A stretch of 64,000 nt of DNA from Ampullaceana balthica (lineage: Eukaryota > Mollusca > Gastropoda > Lymnaeidae): assembly GCA_944989445.1 (NCBI GenBank), contig CALYLW010000552.1:443565-507564 (forward strand), in the 5' to 3' direction. Made by a program: the position numbers and the translations under genes. Below, piece after piece: positions 15,792-26,530 of the stretch; positions within the stretch are counted from its first letter, which is position 1; each line of letters starts with the position of its first letter. Under the pieces are notes generated by a model that was given only the letters and a program-made list of their open reading frames with translations, made no database searches and was not told where the DNA came from.

Positions 15792-16442
15792 GTAAGATTC
15801 ATTTTTTAAATTTACCTATTAACACGTATTTTTATTTACCTTTCCGCTTAACATTGTATTTTATAACATAATACGGTGTGCAAGACCTTACACCTTAGGT
15901 AATGGAGAGGGATTGCACTTACTGCACTGAGTTCTTTAACTGCACCAAGTTCATTAACTCTACCAAAACAATCAGTTTCTTCCCCATCAGGGGATATCAC
16001 AAATATACCTCATTAGTGCTTACAACAGAATCTAAGTCAATAGTTAATACAATGCAACAAAATCTACCTCACTGGTGAATGTCAGTTAGTAGGGCTGTCA
16101 ATAATGATGAAAAAAGCTGCCCGGGTACCAGTCCAAACTTTGAACGGGTACCCGGGTTACCCTTTCGAAAAGCCTCAAAATTTTCGCCGTTATGCCCGCT
16201 ATTAGCCTTTTAATTTTTTGTTTAGTATGTAAATTCAAATTTATATGTAATGAATCAGTGATGTAAAAATGACGACATTGAAATACTTCTATAGTTCAGT
16301 GGTGTAAAAACAATGAGCAGAGGGGTGCCAAAGTGATTTTTCTTTTTTTTTGTGGGGAGGGGCGCTAAACAAAGTCTTATAAAGATAAAGGGCGGAATGT
16401 CAGGAAAATCATTGTCAGCCATCAGCAAACCAATGAGGCCAA

Positions 16443-16683
16443 CTACCGTTCCTACCATTGCTGGAGCACCATCTACCCTTCCTACCATTGCTGGAGCACC
16501 ATCTACCCTTCCTACCATTGCTGGAGCACCATCTACCCTTCCTACCATTGCTGGAGCACCATCTACCCTCCTAACATTGCTGGAGCACCATCTACCCTTC
16601 CTACCATTGCTGGAGCACCATCTACCCTTCCTACCATTGCTGGAGCACCATCTACCCTTCCTACCATTGCTGGAGCACCATCT
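16443..16683. repeat. 30-bp repeat inside a transposase motif, 8 copies
   Basis: Eight copies of a 30-bp unit (CTACCATTGCTGGAGCACC plus an ATCTACCCTTC tail). On the minus strand each encodes the ten residues VDGAPAMVGR. One copy near 16566 is 29 bp, which shifts the frame. The array arose from the TDGAPAMVGR motif of the surrounding hAT transposase. Confidence 0.95.
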
Positions 16684-16912
16684 GTTGTAACAGAAATAAG
16701 CTTCCTCAAATCAATGTTGTTCTTTAAAAGAAATTCCTTTAGTGCCTTATAAACATCCTCACCACGGGTTGTATTTTTCAATGGAATTAGTGTAAATATT
16801 CTTCTTTAAATGTCTGCCCTTTGTCATACATAACCCAAACAATGAGTTGGACGCGTCAGTGATATCCCATGATTCATCCAATGCCAGACTGAAACCAGGA
16901 GCATTTTTAATT

Positions 16913-18779
16913 TATTTTTTTTTATTAACAAAATTGCTAAAATTCGTGATGAACTTGACAGAACGTTGTTGCCACCACATGATTTATCTCCTTCTTTTGC
17001 TGTGAGGTCAAGCTTTAACATGTTCCAGCCTGTTACCGAAAATGAGGTCAAAAGTATTATTCTTAAATCGAAACGACCTCCTGTCCTCTTGATCCCATCC
17101 CCACTCCACTATTAGGTGAGTCATTAGATCATTTACTCCCAGCAGTAACTAATATAGTTAATGAAAGTCTAAAATCTGGCACATTTCCCTCATTATGTAA
17201 ATCTGCTATTATAAAACCCTTGCTGAAAAAACAAGGGTTGACCAAAACAATTTAAACAACTATCGACCTGTGTCTAATATTTCATTTTTGTCGAAAGTCA
17301 TTGAAAAACTAGACTTAAAACAACTTTTTGCTTATTTAAATGACCACACTCTTCTAAGTCCTAACCAGTCGGCCTACAGACCTTCTCACAGCGCAGAGAC
17401 CACCCAGTTGAAGGTAACAAATGACCTCCTACTCGATTTGGACAGGGGAAATTTCTATATTGGTCCTCTTAGATCTTAGGGCAGCCTTTGACACTGTCGA
17501 CCATCAAACACTGCTGAAAATCCTGCAAAATTATTTTGGAGTTTCTGGCTCAGTTCTGGCTTGGTTTCAATCATACTTATCTAACAGATCACAGGTAGTA
17601 TCAGTAGATGGCTGTATCTCTCACAAAGCTGACTTGCTTTATGGTGTGCCTCAGGGCTCTGTTTTGGGTCCGTTACTTTTTGTACTGTATACAAGGCCAC
17701 TACTTCTACTGCTCGAAAAGCATTCAGTTAAAAGCCAATCATTTGCAGATGATACTCAGCTATATACTCACACTTATCCCTCTAATATGGACTCCAATGT
17801 CCAATTGATGCAATTGAAACCTCATTGGTAGGGTAAAGTCTTGGATGACGTTCGGCAAACTAAAGCTGAATGATGACAAGACTGAAGCACTTCTATTTTG
17901 CAACAATAAATCACGCAGTACTTTGTCTCTTCCGAAGTCAATTCACGTAGCCAGTTCGGATATTCTGTTCACAACATCGACTAGGAATCTTGGCTACATT
18001 ATTTCTGACCATATGTCTATTAACAACTTCATCAATCACATCTGTCGCTCTGCCTACACTGCCATTCGTCAGATCAGCTCAATCCGTCATTACTTTAGTG
18101 CAACAAAAACTCTAGTCTGTGCTCTTGTACTAGCTCGTATGGATTACTGCAATTCTCTTCTGTCAGGTGCGCCAAAACAATGCATTGAAAAACTACAGAA
18201 AGTTCAAAATTCAGCTGCCAGACTGGTGCCCAAGGCACAAAAACATGACCATGTTACTCCACTTCTTCGCTCACTTCATTGGCTGCCTATACAAGCCCGT
18301 ATTGATTACAAACTGGCCGTTCTCTTTCACAACTTCTTTTCGGACTCATGCCCATCGTATCTTACTGAACTTTTGTCGATCTACTCACCCACTCGCCAGC
18401 TACGATCTTCTGCAGACACACGCGTTCTCTGTGTTCCTAAGACACGCACCAAAACATTTGGTGAAAGGTCGTTCTCTTTTTGTGCAGCCAAACAATGGAA
18501 TTCTCTACCATTACACATACGTAGTATTCAAACAACCAAGTCCTTCAAAATCACATCTTTTCAAAATTTATTTTCAAAATTAATGAAACAACATTTCTTG
18601 TAAATGATTAACGTAGCTTATGTATAATTTACTGTAATTTTTGTGTTTGTTATGATATGAAAGTTAATTTAATACTTATAGGTATGTTATTTCTTTAATG
18701 TAAAGCGCTGTGAGCTCAGTTCCTTACTGGGATACAGCGCTATATAAATAATCAATTTATTATTTATTATTATTATTAA
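16913..18779 (+). mobile_element. 5'-truncated CR1/L2-like LINE
   Basis: The reading begins inside ORF2 with FFINKIAKIRDELD, then NNYRPVSNISFLSKVIEKL. The reverse transcriptase follows: SAYRPSHSAETTQLKV, motif A VLLDLRAAFDTVDH, motif B YGVPQGSVLGPLLF and motif C SFADDTQLY. The downstream thumb and C-terminal part (17845-18603) holds LGYIISDHMSI and FCAAKQWNSLP. Frame changes near 17100 and 17460 and a stop near 17830 break the frame. The 3' UTR has the GTAAAGCGCTGTGAG and GCGCTATATAAAT signature of CR1/L2-type LINEs, followed by (ATT)n. It inserted into the hAT transposase gene. Confidence 0.9.
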
Positions 18780-20202
18780 ATATGTAAGCAACTGCTCCAA
18801 TATATTACCGGACATACTTTCAACACGCTTTGCAAGTCTGGTGGGAAATCTGGAGATAAGATATTTGTTTCTTTATTTCTTCATTGTTTTTAAACTCAGA
18901 AAATAATGAATCAGCACATTCTTAAAAACAAAGTTTAACTGTCTCACCATCTAGATACGATTTTTGTTTCTTTGCTAACAACCAGCTAATATTAAAAGAA
19001 GCTTCAGTAGCACAATCACTTGAATTCAAAATCCGACGGAAAACATTTCGCCGGGCATTTAAATTCTTCTTTAAAGAGCTAACTTTGTCTTCTCTTAGCT
19101 TTGTTCCTTTCGGATAATTTGTTACAAAATCGTCATGCACTACTTGTGGTGTCTCTGCAGATTTGCCCTTTTGATAACAGACATAGTAGCATGGCAAATC
19201 AAACACACTGGCTTTTCATTAAACAAAGAAAACAAAAATTCGAGTTCTTACGAAGAGTTAAAAGTGCAATTATCTTCTAAAACTTCTCGTTTTCTTCTCG
19301 TCATATTGGCTTTCTCATTTTAGAAACAAATGTCCTTTGAAAAATCGTACCTGTTGTCTCTCATAATTTCTTCTTGAGTGAATGCGCTACCACAAACACA
19401 GCTTTTAATTCTGCTCTCTACTCCCAGAATAAATCATATTCATGAACTAAAAACCCGTTACTGGTCTTTTTATTTAAAAAAAATACAGGATGGACACCGC
19501 TCCCCCCCCCGAACCCAGACAGGTTTAATTTCAACTCATTAACATTCCTCATCAGTTATCTGCGAGTATTATAGTACCCTCAGTGCCATTTTGAATACCC
19601 TCGTTCTATTATTAACATTCCTTCAACAACGGACCTTAACTCACCGTGGTTGCCTATCTATACAATCAAAGCCAATCTTGAAAGACACAGGCATTTTTAC
19701 GATGACCAGGTAGCTTCAAACCCTTTGACCATTAGCCATGCATCATTCCAAACGTGGTTGGTAATTATAGGCCTTAGTTGCACCGTGACCCCCCCCCTCT
19801 TGCCAAAGCAGCAAAAAGGAGACTGCTATTAACCCAAAACAGGTTACAGGAAGTTTCCCCATTGTTAACTTGGGACGCCTTGAACATAAATCTACCAAAC
19901 CACCGCCTCCTTTGCAGCAACCACCCCGTCCTATTAAAAATGCAACAATTTTCACACCTAGTCTGTACTAAATTCTCAAAAATACTGAATCACTCAAGGT
20001 CTTTTTCCAATTTTGTTTTTAAATTTAAAAGAAAAAATGTAAATTGTACCAAGATCTGGCGGGCCATTTTGTACAGGTCCGCGGGTCGCAGGTTGGACAG
20101 CACTGGTGTAGACATCGGAGTAAAATTTTCACGGGTACCCGGGCGCAATTTTACTACCCGGGTAATTCCTCGGCAACGGGCACCCGTTGACAGGCTTTCT
20201 AG

Positions 20203-20302
20203 TGAGACTCTTCCATGTTCACCTTGCTGAGACTCTTCCATGTTCACCTTGCTGAGACTCTTCCATGTTCACCTTGCTGAGACTCTTCCATGTTCACCTT
20301 GC
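20203..20302. repeat. 25-bp tandem repeat, 4 copies
   Basis: Four copies of TGAGACTCTTCCATGTTCAC plus CTTGC lie immediately outside the right end of the hAT element. They are nearly identical, hence recent. Confidence 0.95.
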
Positions 20303-20309
20303 TGCTCAC

Positions 20310-20870
20310 GAACACTTTATAAAATTAAATCTTTTTGTTTGAAATATTTAATATAAAATGAATAATTAAATGAATTTTTTTTAATTTTGAATGAAGCTAT
20401 TAATTTCTGATTGGTTTGTGATGTTAACAACTATTTTTCTTGTTATAGTTCCGGTAAAAATACACATTTCATTGAATCACCGGTCTGTTAGTCCTACTAA
20501 AGTTAGTAACTTATTATTGATACGTTTACATCAAATATTGCGAAAATTTGCAGGAAATAAAAATTCTGAAAATTGAAGTTATATTTTAAAATAGGGAGAA
20601 GACTGCAAATATATATAAAGACGGTAAGCGAATTTGTCTCATCTGCCAAACATGGCTAGCAAATTGCAAAGCCGGCAATTTGAAGTGACACTGTGAAAAT
20701 ATCATGAAGAGTTTGCATCACGGTATATGCTGCTATCGGAATTAAGTAAAAGCAAACTTGCTGAGTTAAAGTCTGGAATGTGTCAGTAGCAGATACTACT
20801 TTCTGCTTTCGGCAATGAAGGCGTCACTACAAATGGGTCAGGTATACACAAGACAAATTGTACAGAAATA
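20310..20870 (+). pseudogene. hAT BED-finger N-terminal relic
   Basis: Around 20630-20850 a broken plus-strand reading has a CLICQTWLANCKAGNLK finger and SKLAELKSGMCQQQ. This matches, base for base in long stretches, the minus-strand relic at 56290-56690. In-frame stops and a shift are present. It lies inverted to the related relic near 22 kb. Confidence 0.6.
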
Positions 20871-20929
20871 AAATACTCATAAATGGTATCCACAAGAAAA
20901 AAAAACGTCCCATATTTCAGACATGTATC

Positions 20930-21475
20930 ATTTGTTGGACTGATAATATAGTGTCAGTGTATACACATAATCATGAAGTATATAAAGTATGCCACCTGTA
21001 CACATAATCAAGCAGTATATAAATAAAGCCCTTTGTTGCACTGAAGCTGCTAATATAATGTTAATGTGTACGCATAATCAAGCAGTATATAAATAAAGCC
21101 CTTTTTTGGACTGAAACTGCTAATATAGTGTCAATGTGTACACATCATCATGCAGTATATAAATAAAGCCCTTTGTTGGACTGAAGCTGCTTATATGGTC
21201 AATGTGTACACATAATCATGCAGTATATAAATAAAGCCCTTTGTTGGACTGAAGCTGCTTATAGTGTCAATGTGTACACATAATCATGCAGTATATAAAT
21301 AATGCCCTTTGTTGGACTGAAGCTGCTAATATAGTGTCATTGTGTATCCATAATCATGCATTATATAAATAATACCACCTGTACACATAATCATGCAGTA
21401 TATAATAAATCAGGCCATTATTTGGATTGAAGCTGCCGATATAGAGTAAATGTAAACACATAATCATGCAGTTTT
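20930..21475. repeat. Tandem repeat of about 70 bp, roughly 8 copies
   Basis: The unit contains ACACATAATCATGCAGTAT, then ATAAATAAAGCCCTTTG and TTGGACTGAAGCTGC. Copies vary by small indels and some are truncated (ACCTGTACACATAATCA). It lies within hAT debris. Confidence 0.9.
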
Positions 21476-21959
21476 TAAAAAAAAACTTGTTTAGAGTCGC
21501 GTTGAAGCACCACGCTTGCGATGAACTGAACGATTCCTTTTATGAATGTTTTTTAAAAATTAAAAAATGATTTTTTGTGAATTTATTTGAATTTTTCAAC
21601 TGTTTTAACACTATATGAATAGAAACCGTGCTACATATAGACTCGTGATTATGGTGAACATTAAATGTTATGATTATGATTCTGCAGAAAAGCTTTGGTT
21701 TGACCTTGCACCTTTAAAAAAAAATCTGGTTGGTATCTAGTAAATGTGGTACGGAGAGGTTCTGTCAGATGCCGATTACTAGTTACTGCTCGATGCTTTG
21801 ATATTATGAAATCCATCATGTCTCATGAAGTACAAAGATTCATTGGAATTTGTGTCTGGAGTTATTTGGGTCTATTATTGAAATACTTCCTCTATACTCC
21901 TTTTAAAAAATTGGCATTTAGAATAAGTTCGTTAAGCTCGAGCAATTCTTGCCTCAGTT

Positions 21960-22200
21960 TTCAGTAGTGTCACCTGTTGACATATTCCGGACTTTAACTT
22001 ATCATGCTTGCCTTTTCTTAATTCAGATTGCATTTGGATACCACGATGCAGACTCTTCTTTACTTTATTCACAGTGTCGATTCAAATTGCTAACTTCGTA
22101 ATTTTCAGGTATTTGGCAGGATAGACGAAATGGATTACCGTCTTTATCGATAAAGCCGCCAAGTCCTCTTATCATTCTTATAGAAAACTTTTATGTTCTT
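21960..22200 (-). pseudogene. hAT BED-finger relic, second copy
   Basis: On the minus strand, part of the region reads ELRKGKHDKLKSGICQQ, a diverged version of the KKSKLAELKSGMCQQ segment at 56.4 kb. Nucleotide similarity extends over roughly 200 bases. Too decayed for a full reading. Confidence 0.45.
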
Positions 22201-22499
22201 CTTGGATATAAAATTTTAAATAATAAATTAACAACTTTAGTAAAACTAACAACAGTAAAGGTCAATACTGTACTTCAAAATTCGAATTAATCACCAATCA
22301 ATCAGAACCAATCGCTCCTTATAACTTTTAAACTTAAAATCAAGCCTAATTCAGTTTCAACCCTTTGTTTCCGTCAATTTTTTAAAAATGTTAATGTTGT
22401 TGTAAATTTCAAATGAAAAGTTTTTATTTCATAAATTGTTTGATAGGTGCAAAGAGGCCTAATAGTTGATTTTTCAAAAGGATTTTGAATAATTTCGAT

Positions 22500-23217
22500 A
22501 ATCACATTTATACACAATATTAATAACTTGTCAAATGTTTTTCATAAATTTCACCATTCTAGTTTTATTTTAAAAGTACAGTTTAGGGGGGGGGTGGCTT
22601 TCTGGCACCTACAGTGGATTCAAGATTTCCTAAATAATGGATATAAATCAGGGCTCAAATTAATTAAAATGCTTATCTAAAGTTATAAATCTAGGTCTAT
22701 ATGTAGTAAATCTTAGTTTTAGTGTAAAAAAATTGAATTATCGCAAATTTTTTTCTATCACATATTTTGTCCAGAGAGAGAAAAAAAAAGATAGTTTGAG
22801 AGATAGTTTACTATAAATGTACAAACACAAACTGCTAAACTTGTTTTACTATGTTTATAGTTGAGATATCACAATATAGGTCTAAGTAACTAGTAACTTT
22901 TAGGTCTAAAGAAAATCATTGAATCATTGAAATTTCTGGCGGAAAGGAGGCGCTTCTTTTACTTGAAGTAAAAACTTTAAGAAATAAAAACTGTTGCTTG
23001 TGCTTCCTAGCTGAGCACTACTGCATGCCTACAGCATTCCCCAAGACATTCTTGACACAGATGCCCGCGCTTATCAGCAATATATTATACAATAACCAAT
23101 GTTGTTGCTGAAGAAATGAAAAGGGAACTGAGGGACAAGTAAGTCTTAGAAGAACATTTCCCCCCCCCTAAACATTGACGAAGCCATAGCAACAATGCAG
23201 GGAGTGTGTGAGTGCCC
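22500..23217. other. No gene recognised
   Basis: AT-rich DNA with a short G run at 22588-22596 and a purine run near 22778-22790. Nothing coding is seen until the LINE relic that follows. Confidence 0.5.
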
Positions 23218-23665
23218 TTCAATATCACAATTATACAGATATGTGCTCCGAATGACACCGAATTAGAGGCCTTCTCTGATCAAGTACAGAACATCGTGGA
23301 TCAAACACCAAGGCAAGACATTATCGTCGAGACAGAGACTGGAGCGCGAAGATTGGAGTAGATGTACCGTACCAACTGGGCAGATAGATACGTGAGGACG
23401 CTCTTGCAATGATCTGACCAATGATAGAGGACTTCGTCTCCTGGAGTTTGCAAGATATAACAACCTTCCTGCTAGCTAAAAAATCCAGAAGATGGACTTG
23501 GCACTTCCGGTCTGGGAAGAAAACGAATCAAATCATGCATTAAATCAGCTAAAGCTAGAAGTTTCCTTAGAGCAGATATAGGTAGTGACCATAATCTGGT
23601 GCTGGTGACTTTCCATCTCCATCTCCACCTGAAAAATAAAAGGCAATTCAGAAAAATTTCCTACT
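23218..23665 (+). pseudogene. LINE AP-endonuclease domain relic
   Basis: Translating with two or more frame changes gives NITIIQICAPNDTELEAF, then DQVQNIVDQTPRQDIIV. Another frame gives DWSAKIGVDV (the usual GDWNAKVG), then SRRWTWHFRSGKKTNQIM. The closing phrase is ADIGSDHNLVLVTFHL. These are the ordered motifs of the apurinic-endonuclease domain at the N-terminal end of non-LTR ORF2; the final GSDH holds the catalytic Asp-His. Stops and shifts show it is dead. It is cut off by the GT-rich satellite. Confidence 0.8.
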
Positions 23666-23689
23666 TTGACCCCCACGGACATGTGTTGT

Positions 23690-26510
23690 GTGTGGTGTTT
23701 GTTTGTGATTTTTGTGTGTGGGGGTAGGGGTGGGTGAGGGTGTGAGCGAGCGCGCGAGTCAGAGTGAGCGTTCGCGCGCGCGAGCCAAAGTGTGAGAGCG
23801 CGCGCGCGAGCACAGTGTGAGAACGCGCGCGAGAGTGTGAGAGTGCGTGTGTTTGTGGGTTGTGTGTGTGTGTTGTGTGATTTTTGTGTAAGATTTTTGT
23901 GTGTGATTTTTTGTGTGTGTTTTTGTTTGTGTGTGTTTGTTGTGTGTGTTTTAGTTTGTGTGTTTTTTTTTGATGGTGTGTTTTTTTGTATGTGTTTTTT
24001 TTAATGTGTGTTTTTTGTATGTGTGTTTTTTGTATGTGTGTTTTTTGTATGTGTGTTTTTTGTATGTGTGTTTTTTGTATGTGTGTTTTTTGTATGTGTG
24101 TTTTTTGTATGTGTGTTTTTTGTGTGTTTTTTGTGTGTGTGTTTTTGTGTGTGTGTGTTTTTTATGTATGTATTTTGTGTGTGTGTTGTGTTTTTTGTGT
24201 TGTGTTTTTTTATGTTGTTTTTTGTGTGTTTTTTTTTGTTTGTTTTTTTTGTGTGTTTTTTTTGTGTGTTTTTTATGTGTTTTTTTTTGTGTGTGTTTTT
24301 TTTTGTTTTTTTGTTGTGTTTTTTGTTTGTTTTTTTGTGTGTTTTTTGTGTGTGTTTTTTGTGTGTTTTTTTGTGTGTGTTTTTTGTTGTGTTTTTTTGT
24401 GTTTTTTTTGTGTGTGTTTTTTGTTGTGTTTTTTGTGTGTGTTTTTTGTTGTGTTTTTTGTTGTGTTTTTTGTGTTGTTTTTTTTGTGTTTTTTTTGTGT
24501 GTTTTTTTTGTATGTGTTTTTTTGTTTGTGTTTTTTTTGTATGTGTTTTTTTTGTTGTGTTTTTTTTGTTGTGTTTTTTTTTGTATGTGTTTTTTTTTGT
24601 TGTGTTTTTTTTGTTGTGTGTTTTTTTTGTTGTGTGTTTTTTTTGTATGTGTGTTTTTTTTGTATGTGTGTTTTTTTTGTATGTGTGTTTTTGGTAGGTG
24701 TGTTTTTTGGTAGGTGTGTTTTTTGGTAGGTGTGTTTTTTGGTAGGTGTGTTTTTTGGTAGGTGTGTTTTTTGGTAGGTGTGTTTTTTGGTAGGTGTGTT
24801 TTTTGGTAGGTGTGTTTTTTGGTAGGTGTGTTTTTTGGTAGGTGTGTTTTTTGGTAGGTGTGTTTTTTGGTAGGTGTGTTTTTTGGTAGGTGTGTTTTTT
24901 GGTAGGTGTGTTTTTTGGTAGGTGTGTTTTTTTGGTAGGTGTGTTTTTTGGTAGGTGTGTTTTTTGGTAGGTGTGTTTTTTGGTAGGTGTGTTTTTTTGG
25001 TAGGTGTGTTTTTTGGTAGGTGTGTTTTTTGGTAGGTGTGTTTTTTTGGTAGGTGTGTTTTTTGGTAGGTGTGTTTTTTGGTAGGTGTGTTTTTTGGTAG
25101 GTGTGTTTTTTGGTAGGTGTGTTTTTGGTAGGTGTGTTTTTTGGTAGGTGTGTTTTTTGTAGGTGTGTTTTTTGGTAGGTGTGTTTTTTTGGTGTGTGTG
25201 TTTTTTGGTATGTGTGTTTTTTGGTATGTGTGTTTTTTGGTATGTGTGTTTTTTGTATGTGTGTTTTTTGGTATGTGTGTTTTTTGGTATGTGTGTTTTT
25301 TGGTATGTGTTGTTTTTTGGTTGTGTGTTTTTTGGTATGTGTGTTTTTTGTTTGGTATGTGTGTTTTTTTTGGTATGTGTGTTTTTTGTTTGGTATGTGT
25401 GTTTTTTGTTTGGTATGTGTGTTTTTTGTTTGGTTTGTGTGTTTTTTTGTTTGGTATGTGTGTTTTTTGTTTGGTATGTGTGTTTTTTGTTTGGTATGTG
25501 TGTTTTTTGTTTGGTATGTGTGTTTTTTGTTTGGTATGTGTGTTTTTTGTTTGGTATGTGTGTTTTTTGTTTGGTATGTGTGTTTTTTGTTTTGGTTGTG
25601 TGTTTTTTGTTTGGTTGTGTGTTTTTTGTTTGGTTTGTGTTTTTTTGTTTGGTTGTGTGTTTTTGTTTGTTGTTTGTTTTTTGTTTGTTGTTTTTTTGTT
25701 TGTGTTTGTGTGTTTTTTTGTTTGTTGTTTGTTTTTTTGTTTTGTTTGTGTTTTTTGTTTTGTTTGTGTTTTTTTTTGTTTTGTTTTTGTTTTGTTGTGT
25801 TTTTTTGTTTGTGTTGTTTGTTTTTTGTTTTGTTTGTTTTTTTGTTTTGGTTGTGTGTTTTTTGTTTGTTTTTTGTTTTTTTGTTTGGTTTTTGTGTGTT
25901 TTTTTGTTTGTGTTTTGTGTGTTTTTTTTTGTTTGTTTTTTTTGTTTTGTTGTTGTTTTTTTTTGTTTGTTGTTTTTTGTTTTGTTTTGTGTTTTTTGTT
26001 TTGTTTTGTGTTGTTTTTTTTTGTGTTGTTTTTTTTTATGTGTGTGTTTTTTTTTATGTGTGTGTTTTTTTTTATGTTATTTTTTTGCGTGTGTTTTTTG
26101 GCGTGTGTTGTTTTTTGGCGTGTGTTGTTTTTTGGCGTGTGTTGTTTTTTGGCGCGTGTTGTTTTTTGGCGCGTGTTGTTTTTTGGCGCGTGTGTTTTTT
26201 GGCGCGTGTGTTTTTTGGCGCGTGTGTTTTTTGGCGCGTGTGTTTTTTGGCGCGTGTGTTTTTTGGCGCGTGTGTTTTTTGGCGCGTGTGTGTTTTGGCG
26301 CGTGTGTGTTTTTTTGGCGCGTGTGTGTTTTTTTGGCGCGTGTGTGTTTTTTTGGCGCGTGTGTGTTTTTTTTGGCGCGTGTGTGTTTTTTTGGCGCGTG
26401 TGTGTTTTTTTGGCGCGTGTGTGTTTTTTTGGCGCGTGTGTGTTTTTTTGGCGCGTGTGTGTTTTTTTTTGGCGTGTGTTTTTTTTTGGCGTGTGTTTTT
26501 TTTTAATAAA
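23690..26510. repeat. 2.8-kb GT-rich satellite with graded unit types
   Basis: Zones follow each other. There is GT/GC-rich DNA with CGCGCG runs (23740-23850). Then GTATGTGTGTTTTTT 16-mers (24000-24125), then irregular T/G filler. GGTAGGTGTGTTTTTT 16-mers fill 24690-25190, GGTATGTGTGTTTTTT 25190-25335, and TTTGGTATGTGTGTTTTTTG about 25340-25600. More filler follows, then GGCGTGTGTTTTTT and GGCGCGTGTGTTTTTT (26090-26490). From 23847 to 26087 the plus strand has no C. The long Cys/Phe/Val ORFs in all three frames are low-complexity by-products. Confidence 0.95.
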
Positions 26511-26530
26511 AAATTCGGCTGGCAGGTCTA

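Larger units (their letters stand above)
16390..19304 (-). pseudogene. hAT transposase relic (ZBED/GTF2IRD2-like)
   Basis: Read from 19304 downward, it starts with ATG and a lysine-rich segment. A BED-like finger (VCLICHATM, then LQRHH) follows, then an EDKVSSLKKNL and SWLLAKK region typical of these transposases. A LINE insertion (16913-18779) interrupts it. It then resumes with FSLALDESWDITDA, around the first catalytic Asp, and ISVTTDGAPAMVGR, the second catalytic Asp motif. The latter is expanded by a 30-bp tandem repeat before the reading ends in GLLMADNDFPDI. Several stops and frameshifts show it is dead. The RNase-H-fold C-terminal half and dimerisation domain are missing. Confidence 0.85.
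16090..20189 (-). mobile_element. hAT element with GGGTACCCGGG ends, split by a LINE
   Basis: The left end reads TAGGGCTGTCAA with a nearby GAACGGGTACCCGGGTTACC. The right end carries GGTACCCGGGCG and CACCCGTTGACAGGC. This matches the arrangement of the complete 898-bp relative at 57797-58694. The body holds a minus-strand hAT transposase relic, interrupted by a CR1-like LINE. At 20061-20105 a further hAT-like terminus (GTCGCAGGTTGGACAGCACTG) is embedded. No clean 8-bp target duplication was found. Confidence 0.65.

Noticed and set aside
16352..16690. Plus-strand Pro/Leu-rich repeat ORF
   Set aside because: It is the shadow of the expanded TDGAPAMVGR motif on the minus strand.
23263..23463. 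66-codon minus ORF
   Set aside because: The plus strand here reads as a LINE endonuclease relic.
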